A DNA stretch of 23,958 nucleotides from positions 1 through 23,958 of the IMG/VR virus record IMGVR_UViG_3300025652_000548, one strand, 5' to 3'. Positions within the stretch are counted from its first letter, which is position 1; each line of letters starts with the position of its first letter. This document shows positions 5,240-11,340 of this stretch, one piece after another. Made by a program: the position numbers and the translations under genes. Below the pieces are notes generated by a model, which was not told the DNA's origin, did no database searches, and was given only the letters and a program-made list of their open reading frames with translations. Source of the DNA: a virus.

Positions 5240-5674
5240 ATGGGAACAAGAAGTAATATAGCGTATCAAAAACCAAGTGGGAAAGTCGTAGTGATGTATT
5301 GTCATTATGACGGCTACCCAGAATACAACGGCAAGATACTTTATAACCACTACAACAATCAATCTAAGGCTCATGCTTTAGTAGACAACGGCTATCAGTC
5401 TAGTCTTAAAGAAACAATAATAGAATCTAACGAGGGCAGAGTTCATCAAGACCCACCTCAAACATTTCATTCTATTCATGCATTTTTAATGAATGTTCAG
5501 TTCGATATTGAATGGATTTACCTATTTAAAAACAACTCTTGGTATGTAGCTGAAACCAAGATGATCAAACTACCAAACGGCAGATATGATCTTGCAACTT
5601 TACATGACAAAGATTTTACACCTCTTTGGGCGTACTTCACAAAAAATAATATTGCCGTAGGTGATCAGTCATGA
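5240..5674 (+). CDS. Small phage protein beginning MGTRSNIA, conserved type, function unknown
   Basis: The 144-aa product starts at ATG 5240, chosen over the upstream in-frame start because TTTAGGAGAG sits at the right distance. It opens MGTRSNIAYQKPSGKVVVMY, then CHYDGYPEYNGKIL; this GTRSNI...H-DGYPE pattern recurs in many small phage proteins whose role I do not know. The central part reads HALVDNGYQSSL, and the C-terminal half looks beta-rich with many aromatics. It is the first gene of a long chain of overlapping small genes, and its stop overlaps the next start (ATGA). No signal peptide or membrane span is visible. Confidence 0.8.
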   Translation: MGTRSNIAYQKPSGKVVVMYCHYDGYPEYNGKILYNHYNNQSKAHALVDNGYQSSLKETIIESNEGRVHQDPPQTFHSIHAFLMNVQFDIEWIYLFKNNSWYVAETKMIKLPNGRYDLATLHDKDFTPLWAYFTKNNIAVGDQS

Positions 5675-5850
5675 ATATTTGGAAGTGTGCAGATTGTGGC
5701 AGTCTTGACTTAGGTCAAGATGCCGTAATCAATCCAAATCACTTAAACAAAAATGGTGGCAGTTTAGTTCATGAAGAAGATATATGTTGGCTTGATGAAG
5801 TGTTCTGCAACAATTGTGAAAAATCAGTTAAATGCGAGGTACAAAAATGA
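5671..5850 (+). CDS. 59-aa CxxC protein, probable zinc ribbon
   Basis: Two CxxC pairs (CADC at residues 6-9, CNNC at 46-49) are separated by about 36 residues, the layout of a small zinc ribbon. It overlaps the preceding gene by ATGA and is followed by another ATGA overlap, so it is translationally coupled on both sides. A nucleic-acid- or protein-binding role is inferred from the metal-site pattern only. Confidence 0.7.
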   Translation: MNIWKCADCGSLDLGQDAVINPNHLNKNGGSLVHEEDICWLDEVFCNNCEKSVKCEVQK

Positions 5851-6254
5851 AGTATAAATTTAAAGAACGCAACAAGTTCAAACATATCAGAAGAAACATT
5901 TTTGATATACCTACAGGGGAGTTAGACACTCCCCTAACTAACGGACATCAAGTCTTAGAGTTTCTTTTAAATGTAGCCAATAAAGAACGCTACCAATTCA
6001 AAGCAAGGGGTAGAGGTAGCCGTAAGTTTTATGGTAATAGCCAAGACCTACCACTAGAACACGCTGAAAAGATAGCACTTTATCACTCTACAAAAAATAA
6101 TATTGCAGAGAAAGAACACCAAGAATACAGACGATCTAAGTCAGCTTGGGAGATAAGTTATAGGCTCAGAGAAATTAAAGATGCGATTGAAGAACATAAC
6201 GAACACTTTGACAACGACTTAGAAATCAATTTAGAGGTTAGCGAAAATGAGTGA
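5847..6254 (+). CDS. Hypothetical 135-aa basic/helical protein
   Basis: The ATG at 5847 overlaps the previous stop and has GAGGT upstream; an in-frame ATG at 5832 lies inside the previous gene and is less likely. Residues 1-20 are very basic (KYKFKERNKFKHIRRN), and a further basic patch lies at about 50-65 (KARGRGSRKFYG). The C-terminal third is an acidic helix. No family is recognised. The basic patches hint at RNA or DNA binding. Confidence 0.7.
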   Translation: MKYKFKERNKFKHIRRNIFDIPTGELDTPLTNGHQVLEFLLNVANKERYQFKARGRGSRKFYGNSQDLPLEHAEKIALYHSTKNNIAEKEHQEYRRSKSAWEISYRLREIKDAIEEHNEHFDNDLEINLEVSENE

Positions 6255-6387
6255 AGAAATAAAAAACTTAGTCGAAGATCTTGGTTGGGAATATCAACGA
6301 ATGTCATCTTGTGGTAGAGAAACATATAAAAATTTATGTCTCAAACTTGGTTGGAAATTTGAATTGGAGATTGAAGATGACAGTTGA
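6247..6387 (+). CDS. Hypothetical 46-aa protein
   Basis: Starts at ATG 6247 inside the end of the previous gene and ends in EDDS followed by TGA, overlapping the next start. It is an acidic small protein containing two similar LGW(E/K) segments (residues 12-15 and 34-37). It is supported mainly by the unbroken chain of overlapping starts and stops. Function unknown. Confidence 0.55.
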   Translation: MSEEIKNLVEDLGWEYQRMSSCGRETYKNLCLKLGWKFELEIEDDS

Positions 6388-6538
6388 AAATAAATTAACT
6401 ATGCATGAGTTATGTAAAAGAATAGACAACGAGTTTGAAGATGTTGATCTATCCATTCATGACAGTCCAACCAAAGGAACTGTAGCAGTCATATATTTTT
6501 ATGAAGATAAACTAGAGGAACATAAAGATGACAGTTGA
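6377..6538 (+). CDS. Hypothetical 53-aa acidic protein
   Basis: Starts at ATG 6377, overlapping the previous gene; the longer in-frame start at 6281 lies inside that gene and lacks a ribosome site. It begins MTVENK and ends KDDS. The 16 bases at its start (6374-6389) recur exactly at its end (6525-6540), where the next gene starts. Predicted helix then beta hairpin. Function unknown. Confidence 0.6.
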   Translation: MTVENKLTMHELCKRIDNEFEDVDLSIHDSPTKGTVAVIYFYEDKLEEHKDDS

Positions 6539-6686
6539 AACTAACCCTAACTATTGGGATTGTGAATGTGAAACTAACTTTATACATGCTAAGGCTCAAA
6601 CCTTGGCATGTTCTTTATGTGGAATGACTGAAGATGAATCTCCAGATTCCAGAGTAAACGAAATTAAAGAGAGCAAAGATGCTTAA
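6528..6686 (+). CDS. 52-aa CxC/CxxC protein, possible zinc ribbon
   Basis: Starts MTVETNPNYW, like its neighbour's MTVEN. It has CEC at residues 12-14 and CSLC at 28-31, which could bind one metal ion. It overlaps the genes on both sides. The start sits in a 16-base exact duplicate of the previous junction. A role in nucleic-acid binding is only a guess. Confidence 0.6.
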   Translation: MTVETNPNYWDCECETNFIHAKAQTLACSLCGMTEDESPDSRVNEIKESKDA

Positions 6687-6777
6687 CCTTTTAGAAATAC
6701 TTTTTGAACTTACAACCCTCTTAGTGCTTGTAGCAATTTTGTATATAATAATAACTGAAGATAATAATAGGAGATAA
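6679..6777 (+). CDS. 32-aa single-span membrane microprotein
   Basis: MLNLLEILFELTTLLVLVAI is followed by LYIIITEDNNRR: one hydrophobic helix of about 22 residues with a short polar, basic C-terminus. Its start overlaps the previous stop, and the next gene follows after one base. Likely targeted to the host inner membrane. Function unknown. Confidence 0.6.
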   Translation: MLNLLEILFELTTLLVLVAILYIIITEDNNRR

Positions 6778-6778
6778 C

Positions 6779-7039
6779 ATGACCCAATATTCAGACCAAG
6801 TAGAAAAACGCAGGAAGGAAACCCTGGAAGAAAGAATGGATACCACTCTTACTTGTTATTACTTTCAAAAGCATGAAAAGAATAAAGATATAGAAGATTA
6901 CCGACAGCTTGATTATGCAAGTGGACGCAGAGTTATAACCGACATCAGTAAAGGGGGAGAACCCAAGACAACACAAAACAAACCTATGCGTAGACATTTA
7001 TTTATAAATTCATTTGGTAGATATTTTAGAAATGATTGA
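6779..7039 (+). CDS. Hypothetical 86-aa basic protein
   Basis: Starts at ATG 6779 with AGGAG upstream inside the preceding microprotein gene. Residues 1-45 are charged and helical, 50-70 are polar (SGRRVITDISKGGEPKTTQN), and the C-terminus is basic and aromatic (RRHLFINSFGRYFRND). No family is recognised and no membrane span is visible. It is flanked on both sides by membrane microproteins. Confidence 0.65.
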   Translation: MTQYSDQVEKRRKETLEERMDTTLTCYYFQKHEKNKDIEDYRQLDYASGRRVITDISKGGEPKTTQNKPMRRHLFINSFGRYFRND

Positions 7040-7133
7040 GATAATTGGATATATATTCGGCGTAGGCTTTCTTATTTGGCTAACCGTACTGATTGGTATT
7101 TTTATCGCAGTCAAATACTTTGAGAGCCTATGA
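7032..7133 (+). CDS. 33-aa single-span membrane microprotein
   Basis: IGYIFGVGFLIWLTVLIGIF plus IAV forms one strong transmembrane helix, followed by KYFESL. It overlaps both neighbours (ATG within the previous gene; stop TGA overlaps the next ATG). Membrane location is clear from the sequence; the role is unknown. Confidence 0.65.
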   Translation: MIEIIGYIFGVGFLIWLTVLIGIFIAVKYFESL

Positions 7134-7297
7134 AAAGATACCGTTATGTAATTGTCAAACAAGACAAACCTAATGCTTCGCTTCCATATGGCGTAGAAGT
7201 TTATCTAAATCAAGACAAAGAACCGATTAAATCTTATTGGTTTAAGACACCCCAAGACAGAATAGAAGGCCTTAGAATTGTTGCTAATTATGATTAA
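7130..7297 (+). CDS. Hypothetical 55-aa protein
   Basis: MKRYRYVIVKQDKPNASLPY, then GVEVYLNQD: a basic, beta-rich N-terminus followed by an aromatic centre (YWFKTPQDR) and a short C-terminal helix. It overlaps the previous stop (ATGA) and the next start. No family is recognised. Confidence 0.6.
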   Translation: MKRYRYVIVKQDKPNASLPYGVEVYLNQDKEPIKSYWFKTPQDRIEGLRIVANYD

Positions 7298-7394
7298 TCT
7301 CGATACAATCCGAGAGTGGTACTTGTTTGATTTGATTCAATATATCTTCTACTCTCCTAAAAGTATGTATCTTATGAGTGCCACACTCTCATGA
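7290..7394 (+). CDS. Hypothetical 34-aa protein
   Basis: Amphipathic and aromatic (REWYLFDLIQYIFYSPKSMY). The coding sequence contains CTCCTAAAAGTATGT, the reverse complement of the leader seen before the leftward 132-aa gene, so part of it may derive from an old intergenic leader. Supported only by overlaps at both ends. Confidence 0.4.
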   Translation: MINLDTIREWYLFDLIQYIFYSPKSMYLMSATLS

Positions 7395-7465
7395 GTTTCT
7401 TATTTTACCTAGCACTATTCTTATACATCCTTGTATTTATTTTAGACAGACCTAACCAGAACTAA
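7391..7465 (+). CDS. 24-aa hydrophobic microprotein at the operon end
   Basis: MSFLFYLALFLYILVFILDR: nearly all of it is one hydrophobic helix, with a polar tail PNQN. It starts in an ATGA overlap and its stop overlaps the stop of the convergent terminase gene by four bases. Very short, so support is only the overlap pattern and the clean membrane helix. Confidence 0.5.
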   Translation: MSFLFYLALFLYILVFILDRPNQN

Positions 7466-8091
7466 TCAAAACTCTCTTCTTCCTCTAAATCCGTAGCTTG
7501 ATCTATTACTTCCTGTTTTAGATCTTCCTGTTCCAATCTTTCTAAACTATCAGCCTCATCTTCCAGCTCGCCTGGATCCAGAAGACCGTCAGTTTTATTG
7601 GCTAAGACCACATTCCCCATCAGCTGCTCAAGTCGTTTCTCTACTTCTTCCCGACTCATTTGATCAACCTTCCCGAACATAACTTCTTTTCTATCCACTA
7701 CAAGACCCCCGACCTTTAATAAACTATTTTGTGCCGATATGGCAGCATTAAAGGACCCCGCTTCGAGGGCCTTGTCCCTAATATCATATAGATCCTGGAC
7801 AGCTCTATCATAATTTAACTCATACTTCTTCTTAGCTTCATTCATCAGATAGTTATATTCTTTACGAATAGTTGGATGATTCATGAGCTTATTGGCAGAT
7901 TGCCGAGCATCTTTATACCCAGCCTTATGTGCGCATTCTACGAGAGATAGCCGAGGATTATTGACAGCTTGCCAAATAAAGTTTCTTTGTCTGCGATTGA
8001 GTGAATTGTCTAGATTAGCGAATTCAATGGGAGCTTCTTCTTCTGGAGAAAGGATAGGTTCATATTCTAATTTATTTTTTCTATAACCCAT
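7462..8091 (-). CDS. terS: Terminase small subunit
   Basis: DNA packaging protein that recognises phage DNA and recruits the large terminase ATPase/nuclease. In this 209-aa protein the N-terminal segment about 30-75 (LNRRQRNFIWQAVNNPRLSL, then AHKAGYKDARQSANKLMNHP) is the helix-turn-helix typical of the Terminase_2-type small subunits. It is followed by a long helical oligomerisation region (about 80-130) with KALEAGSFNAAISAQNSLLK, and an acidic C-terminal tail that may contact the large subunit. Length is within the family norm. It lies alone among early-type genes, far from the late operon. No good ribosome site is visible before ATG 8091. The family assignment is confident from motif order; the partner gene is outside the window. 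Confidence 0.85.
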   Translation of the reverse strand: MGYRKNKLEYEPILSPEEEAPIEFANLDNSLNRRQRNFIWQAVNNPRLSLVECAHKAGYKDARQSANKLMNHPTIRKEYNYLMNEAKKKYELNYDRAVQDLYDIRDKALEAGSFNAAISAQNSLLKVGGLVVDRKEVMFGKVDQMSREEVEKRLEQLMGNVVLANKTDGLLDPGELEDEADSLERLEQEDLKQEVIDQATDLEEEESFD

Positions 8092-8327
8092 ATTGTTTTA
8101 AGCATATTAGAGTGAGGGAAATAATAATACCTACCCCCACTTTACCCTAAAGTGTATTGAGAGGATACCTTACAACAAATTACTTCGTCAAGATATTTAT
8201 TACTTATTTATCTATATTTCCTTCTTTCCTGTGACAAAAATGAAAAAAATAAAATAATCGTCAAACCCGCATTCTTGTCATGTTTTCTTGCGTCATACAT
8301 TTATGACAAAAATAAGACAATAATAGA
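8092..8327. promoter_or_regulatory. Structured 236-base gap before the terminase gene
   Basis: No ORF is seen. It contains a perfect hairpin ACTTTA-CCC-TAAAGT (8139-8153), a near-perfect stem AGTGAGGG (8111-8118)/CCCCCACT (8134-8141), the inverted repeat TTGTCAT (8275-8281)/ATGACAA (8303-8309), and two TGACAAAAAT copies (8232-8241, 8304-8313). A leftward TTGACG-N18-TATCCT promoter is possible near 8174-8203. Terminase small subunits often bind near their own gene, so a packaging site is conceivable but unproven. Confidence 0.4.
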
Positions 8328-8600
8328 TTAGTCATTATCTGGCGTAAATTCTATGACAGTTTCACCTAGTTCTACATACTGATTGAGGATCTCATCTACT
8401 AAATGCAGCAGCTTATCATCATCATCTTCTACAAGTTTCTGTAGACTCCACACACAATAGCTTAATGAAGTTAAAACAACGCTTAACTTATCCTCGCCTC
8501 TTAGTGTGTAATTGTTAAAAAGATTCTCTAAACGCGAAACCACCTCAGCTAGAGTTGGCTTTTGCATTTTGCTTTGGATTGGCACTACTTTGACTGTCAT
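8328..8600 (-). CDS. Hypothetical 90-aa acidic helical protein
   Basis: Mainly alpha-helical by eye, with heptad-like leucines (LAEVVSRLENLFNNYTLRGE) and an acidic patch EDDDDKLLHLVDEIL near residues 56-70, ending in DND. It lies between the 47-aa gene and the terminase gene on the same strand, with no strong ribosome site before ATG 8600. No family is recognised. Confidence 0.65.
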   Translation of the reverse strand: MTVKVVPIQSKMQKPTLAEVVSRLENLFNNYTLRGEDKLSVVLTSLSYCVWSLQKLVEDDDDKLLHLVDEILNQYVELGETVIEFTPDND

Positions 8601-8614
8601 TAATTAACTATAAC

Positions 8615-8758
8615 TTATTTAGTAGAATTATCTAGGTCTTCTTTTTTGACCTCATTCGCAACATGACGCATCAATATATCAATAAGTTCTAGCTTTTCAG
8701 ACCTGGAAAGACTATGGAACTGGCTCACGATTGTTTGTATTAACTCTGTACTACTCAT
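8615..8758 (-). CDS. Hypothetical 47-aa helical protein
   Basis: Starts at ATG 8758 behind AAGGAA. It reads MSSTELIQTIVSQFHSLSRS, then EKLELIDILMRHV: two amphipathic helices separated by a short turn, which could be a small dimer. It is followed 14 bases later by the 90-aa gene. Function unknown. Confidence 0.6.
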   Translation of the reverse strand: MSSTELIQTIVSQFHSLSRSEKLELIDILMRHVANEVKKEDLDNSTK

Positions 8759-8780
8759 ATTTTTATTCCTTATATAAAAG

Positions 8781-8808
8781 CGGGGGATTGTTTCGCCAAG
8801 CTCCCCCG
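8781..8808 (-). promoter_or_regulatory. Long hairpin before the 47-aa gene
   Basis: CGGGGGA (8781-8787) pairs with TCCCCCG (8802-8808), with TTG/CAA extending the stem inside. On the minus strand only CTTTTATAT follows, a poor T run, so it may be an attenuator or processing site between the 67-aa and 47-aa genes rather than a full terminator. Confidence 0.45.
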
Positions 8809-8851
8809 ATACTTATGCAGACTATCCAGCTTAATTGCTGAATGACGCGAA

Positions 8852-9055
8852 CTAAACTATTTGAATGTTCTCAAACTCTTCGTTATGAAACATACGGACC
8901 TCTTCTTCTGGAAAAGATGACTCAAAGTTTAAGTTTTCTTTGTGATATTTCTTGTAGGCCCCCACAAGATTATTCGTTTTCTTATCAGCCAGATCGTTCT
9001 CAGCCTGGTCATAAGACAAACGCATTAACATATACATATCGCTTGTTCTACCCAT
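8852..9055 (-). CDS. Hypothetical 67-aa protein
   Basis: The start at ATG 9055 is chosen because TTTAGGAGGT lies just upstream; a longer in-frame ATG at 9088 would overlap the promoter's -10 element. The protein is charged and mostly helical (MLMRLSYDQAENDLADKKTN), with an acidic C-terminal part (SSFPEEEVRMFHNEEFENIQ). First gene of the leftward unit leading to the terminase gene. No family is recognised. Confidence 0.65.
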   Translation of the reverse strand: MGRTSDMYMLMRLSYDQAENDLADKKTNNLVGAYKKYHKENLNFESSFPEEEVRMFHNEEFENIQIV

Positions 9056-9081
9056 TTGTAACCTCCTAAAGTTTCTATATG

Positions 9082-9110
9082 TAGACATTATAGACTTTTT
9101 CCTTTAAAAT
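9082..9110 (+). promoter_or_regulatory. Rightward sigma70-like promoter of the nuclease operon
   Basis: TAGACA (9082-9087), a 17-base spacer and TAAAAT (9105-9110), about 30 bases before the 57-aa gene. It overlaps the opposing promoter almost fully, so the two should compete for RNA polymerase. Confidence 0.5.
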
Positions 9111-9114
9111 GCAA
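9087..9114 (-). promoter_or_regulatory. Leftward sigma70-like promoter of the 67-aa gene
   Basis: On the minus strand, TTGCAT (9114-9109), a 16-base spacer and a perfect TATAAT (9092-9087). It occupies the same DNA as the rightward promoter at 9082-9110. Confidence 0.65.
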
Positions 9115-9141
9115 TGAAACACATTTACTTAGGAGAGTAAT

Positions 9142-9315
9142 ATGCAAACAACTAAAGAACAGATAGATGCAATCTTAAATGCATCAAACGAAAGGGAGAT
9201 CACTAAAGATCGTCTTAACTACACTTTGTTTGAACTGAAGGCTAACATCTCAGATCTAACAGAGATTGTTAATAAACTTACAGATGCCGTTGATAGCATG
9301 AAGGAGGCGTCATGA
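9142..9315 (+). CDS. 57-aa coiled-coil protein
   Basis: ATG 9142 follows TTAGGAGAGTAAT, the same leader as at 5227-5239. It is almost entirely helical with heptad hydrophobics (LNYTLFELKANISDLTEIVN, then KLTDAVDSM). Its end supplies the AAGGAGG site for the nuclease gene and overlaps its ATG (ATGA). Possibly a small partner of the nuclease; function unknown. Confidence 0.7.
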   Translation: MQTTKEQIDAILNASNEREITKDRLNYTLFELKANISDLTEIVNKLTDAVDSMKEAS

Positions 9316-10184
9316 AGATAATGCCAGAAATCTTAGAGAACGAAGAACATATGGTCCTTGGGGATGCTGTCTATTTCCCAGATATGGAACATAACTTCTA
9401 TCATTCAGTACCAGGGATCTCATCATCAAACATTAGAAGGTTTGGTCAGAGTCAGCTTCATGCATTTGAAGAAGAACATGAGACTACCCCAGCCATGAAG
9501 TTTGGAACTGCTGCTCACTCACTTATTGTTGAGGGAGAGGAAGCTTTTGTGAATGATGTGGTGTGCTTGAGTGGATCTCCATACACTAACGCTAACAAAG
9601 AGTTAAAGAAGGAGTATGAAGACAGAGGATTAACCGTCATTACTGCTAAAGATAAAGACACTCTTTACAGTATGAAAGAAGCCTTGATACCAGAAGGCAT
9701 TAAACATCTATCAGCTGATGAGGGAGAATACCCAAGTGTGTTCAACTCTCCATTTGAAAGAGCAATCTTTTGGTGGGAAAAGGATCTATTGCTTAAAGTT
9801 AAATCAGATGTGCTTAGATATCCTGTTAATACGCCTCATGAGTCTAACTCTATTATTCTTGTTGATTATAAAACTACGACTGATTGCTCAGTTCGAGGTT
9901 TTACTTCATCTATCAAGAAGTATCAGTATGATCTTCAAGCAGCTTGGTATAAGCGTGGCTTTGAGAAAGCTGGCTTTCATGTAGCTGATTTTATCTTTGT
10001 TGCGCAAGAAAAGAAAAAACCTTTTGCAAGTAAGATCTTCAAAATGAATCATGATGACATGACTTCTGGTTGGCTAAAGCTTGAACATTTACTAGGCGAA
10101 TACAACGCTGTATTAAACGGTCAAGAAGCTACGATCTATAACTCACCTAATATTGTGACTGTAGATCTTGGAGATAGGAAGTGA
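9312..10184 (+). CDS. RecE-like PD-(D/E)XK exonuclease (DUF3799 type)
   Basis: Probable 5'-3' double-strand DNA exonuclease that makes single-stranded tails for annealing or strand exchange. The 290-aa protein contains GISSSNIRRF (about 35-44), KFGTAAHSLIVEG with the conserved GxxxH histidine at 69, SDV with Asp166, VDYKTT with Asp185 and Lys187 (the D...DxK core), and QAAWY at 209-213, the QxxxY helix of RecB/exonuclease-VIII-like nucleases. All expected catalytic residues are visible. The start has an ideal AAGGAGG site and overlaps the coiled-coil gene; the next gene starts in a GTGA overlap. It fits with the Sak4 ATPase and the DUF669 protein as a recombination set. Confidence 0.85.
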   Translation: MKIMPEILENEEHMVLGDAVYFPDMEHNFYHSVPGISSSNIRRFGQSQLHAFEEEHETTPAMKFGTAAHSLIVEGEEAFVNDVVCLSGSPYTNANKELKKEYEDRGLTVITAKDKDTLYSMKEALIPEGIKHLSADEGEYPSVFNSPFERAIFWWEKDLLLKVKSDVLRYPVNTPHESNSIILVDYKTTTDCSVRGFTSSIKKYQYDLQAAWYKRGFEKAGFHVADFIFVAQEKKKPFASKIFKMNHDDMTSGWLKLEHLLGEYNAVLNGQEATIYNSPNIVTVDLGDRK

Positions 10185-10414
10185 GCAAGGGGAAACATGA
10201 TCCAGTAAACCAACCACCCCATTACACTAGGGGCGAGATAGAGTATATACAGGCTATGAGATCTATGCTTACGGCAGAAGAGTTTAAAGGTTTTTGCAAA
10301 GGTAATGCCGTTAAATATATTTGGAGAGAAGATCTAAAAGGATCTAACATCTCGGATCTAAAAAAAGCAGTTGTCTATTTAAATTGGGCAATAGAAAGAT
10401 TGGAAAATATGTAA
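10181..10414 (+). CDS. DUF3310 protein
   Basis: The 77-aa protein starts at GTG 10181, overlapping the nuclease stop (GTGA). It shows the DUF3310 hallmarks: DPVNQPPHYTRGEIEYIQAM near residues 7-26, the CKGNAVKYIWR motif near 39-49, and a closing helix with LKKAVVYLNWAIERL. DUF3310 proteins are common small phage proteins near nucleotide or replication genes, with unproven biochemistry. Length is typical. Confidence 0.88.
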   Translation: MSKGKHDPVNQPPHYTRGEIEYIQAMRSMLTAEEFKGFCKGNAVKYIWREDLKGSNISDLKKAVVYLNWAIERLENM

Positions 10415-10488
10415 TGATAAATTATCCTTGTGGTTGGTTTGATGTAGAACAGTTGCCTGGTGGTTCTGGAGAGAAAGAAGATGACTGA
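10414..10488 (+). CDS. Hypothetical 24-aa peptide
   Basis: MINYPCGWFDVEQLPGGSGE plus KEDD. Its ATG shares a base with the previous TAA stop and its end overlaps the next ATG. It is very short, so support is positional only; it may mainly serve to couple translation to the next gene. Confidence 0.35.
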   Translation: MINYPCGWFDVEQLPGGSGEKEDD

Positions 10489-10759
10489 ACTAAAAAAAGA
10501 AAGAGAGGTCTTGGTCCAAGCAAAGTTTTATGTTGATGCTGTAGATCCAAACGCTGCAAACATTCCAGATTTATTAAGAGAAAAGTTTGAAACCGAGGTA
10601 GATAGAAATAAAATATTCTTTTCTATTTGCATACCAGGAGATGATAACAAAATAGATCTAGAAAAACTTATTGAAGAAAACAACGATCTCTTACATAAGG
10701 TTAAATTTTGGCAAGAACTTTACCTAAAAGCTATAGATCCAAATACCCCAAAAACGTGA
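10481..10759 (+). CDS. Hypothetical 92-aa acidic protein
   Basis: ATG 10481 is preferred over an in-frame GTG at 10460 because GGAGAG lies just upstream. It contains VDAVDPNAANIPDLLREKFE, a beta-strand pair (KIFFSICIPG), then a helix (LIEENNDLLHKVKFWQELYL). The segments AVDPNAA and AIDPNTP suggest a small internal repeat. Last gene of this rightward unit; a terminator follows at 10809-10834. No family is recognised. Confidence 0.7.
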   Translation: MTELKKEREVLVQAKFYVDAVDPNAANIPDLLREKFETEVDRNKIFFSICIPGDDNKIDLEKLIEENNDLLHKVKFWQELYLKAIDPNTPKT

Positions 10760-10789
10760 TAACTTCGTTAAGGGTAAACCCTAGGGTAG

Positions 10790-10834
10790 GGTAAGAAAAG
10801 CTTACCAGCGGCCTCTCAGAAGGTCGTTTTTTTT
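10790..10834 (+). terminator. Rightward terminator with tandem hairpins
   Basis: CGGCCT (10809-10814) pairs with AGGTCG (10821-10826, one G:U) and is followed by eight T (10827-10834). Just before it, GGTAAG (10790-10795) pairs with CTTACC (10801-10806). The palindrome ACCCTAGGGT lies at 10778-10787. It ends the nuclease/DUF3310 operon. Confidence 0.8.
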
Positions 10835-10842
10835 CAAAACAC

Positions 10843-10865
10843 AAAAAAAAGGGGCATATAGCCCC
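10843..10865 (-). terminator. Leftward terminator of the Sak4/DUF669 unit
   Basis: GGGGC (10851-10855) pairs with GCCCC (10861-10865) around a 5-base loop. On the minus strand eight T follow (10850-10843). It sits back to back with the rightward terminator, isolating the two convergent operons. Confidence 0.85.
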
Positions 10866-10881
10866 CTTCTTTCCTTATCAC

Positions 10882-11340
10882 CTAGAACGGAGGTTTATCT
10901 CCAGGTGCAGCTGGTTTCATCTCTGAAGGTTCCATCTTAATGATTTTAGTCTTCAAAGAAGTAACAGCTTGGCCCTCGTTATTAGTCCAGTTGTCTTCAT
11001 ACTGTCTAATACCAAGTCTAAGTTGCTTACCAATAAAATCTTTTGCAAGATCTGGTAGCTTCTTAAATCCACAAGTAAGAGCAAGCCGACTAAATATCTC
11101 ACTTGCTATTCTTTTTGAATCTTCATTAGCAGACCATAAGTTATACCATTCATTATGATCTCGGTAGTTACCGCCATCAATTTGAAAAGTTACCTTCTGC
11201 GTCCAATTACCGCTGTTAGATTTATATTTCTCAGCAGCAATAATCTTTGCCTCGTACTCACCAGTTGGAGCAACCTCTGGACCTTTCGATTCCATTTGCT
11301 CCGCATTCTCAAAAAAATCAACGCCATCAAAATCTGACAT
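10882..11340 (-). CDS. DUF669-like protein, probable ssDNA-binding partner
   Basis: The 152-aa protein reads DFDGVDFFENAEQ, then VAPTGEYEAKIIAAEKYKSN and VTFQIDGGNYRDHNEWYNLW. This EYEAKI...(N/D)EWYNLW beta-barrel-like pattern is that of DUF669 proteins, which phages encode next to recombinases and which are thought to act like single-strand DNA-binding proteins. The C-terminus is Pro-rich and ends KPPF, resembling the Phe-terminated tails of SSB proteins. The start at 11340 overlaps the Sak4 stop (TAATG) and has an AAGGAG site. Confidence 0.8.
   Translation of the reverse strand: MSDFDGVDFFENAEQMESKGPEVAPTGEYEAKIIAAEKYKSNSGNWTQKVTFQIDGGNYRDHNEWYNLWSANEDSKRIASEIFSRLALTCGFKKLPDLAKDFIGKQLRLGIRQYEDNWTNNEGQAVTSLKTKIIKMEPSEMKPAAPGDKPPF

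Noticed and set aside
4990-5374. Minus-strand ORFs opposite the rightward leader
   Set aside because: They overlap the rightward promoter and the first gene of that operon, and have no ribosome sites.
6791-6997. Minus-strand ORF opposite the 86-aa gene
   Set aside because: It has no ribosome site and would break the clean chain of overlapping rightward genes.
8781-8808. Hairpin as a full intrinsic terminator
   Set aside because: The stem is strong, but neither strand has a proper T run after it. It is kept only as a possible attenuator or processing site.
9056-9088. Upstream ATG for the 67-aa gene
   Set aside because: It would overlap the -10 element, and the AGGAGGT site belongs to ATG 9055.
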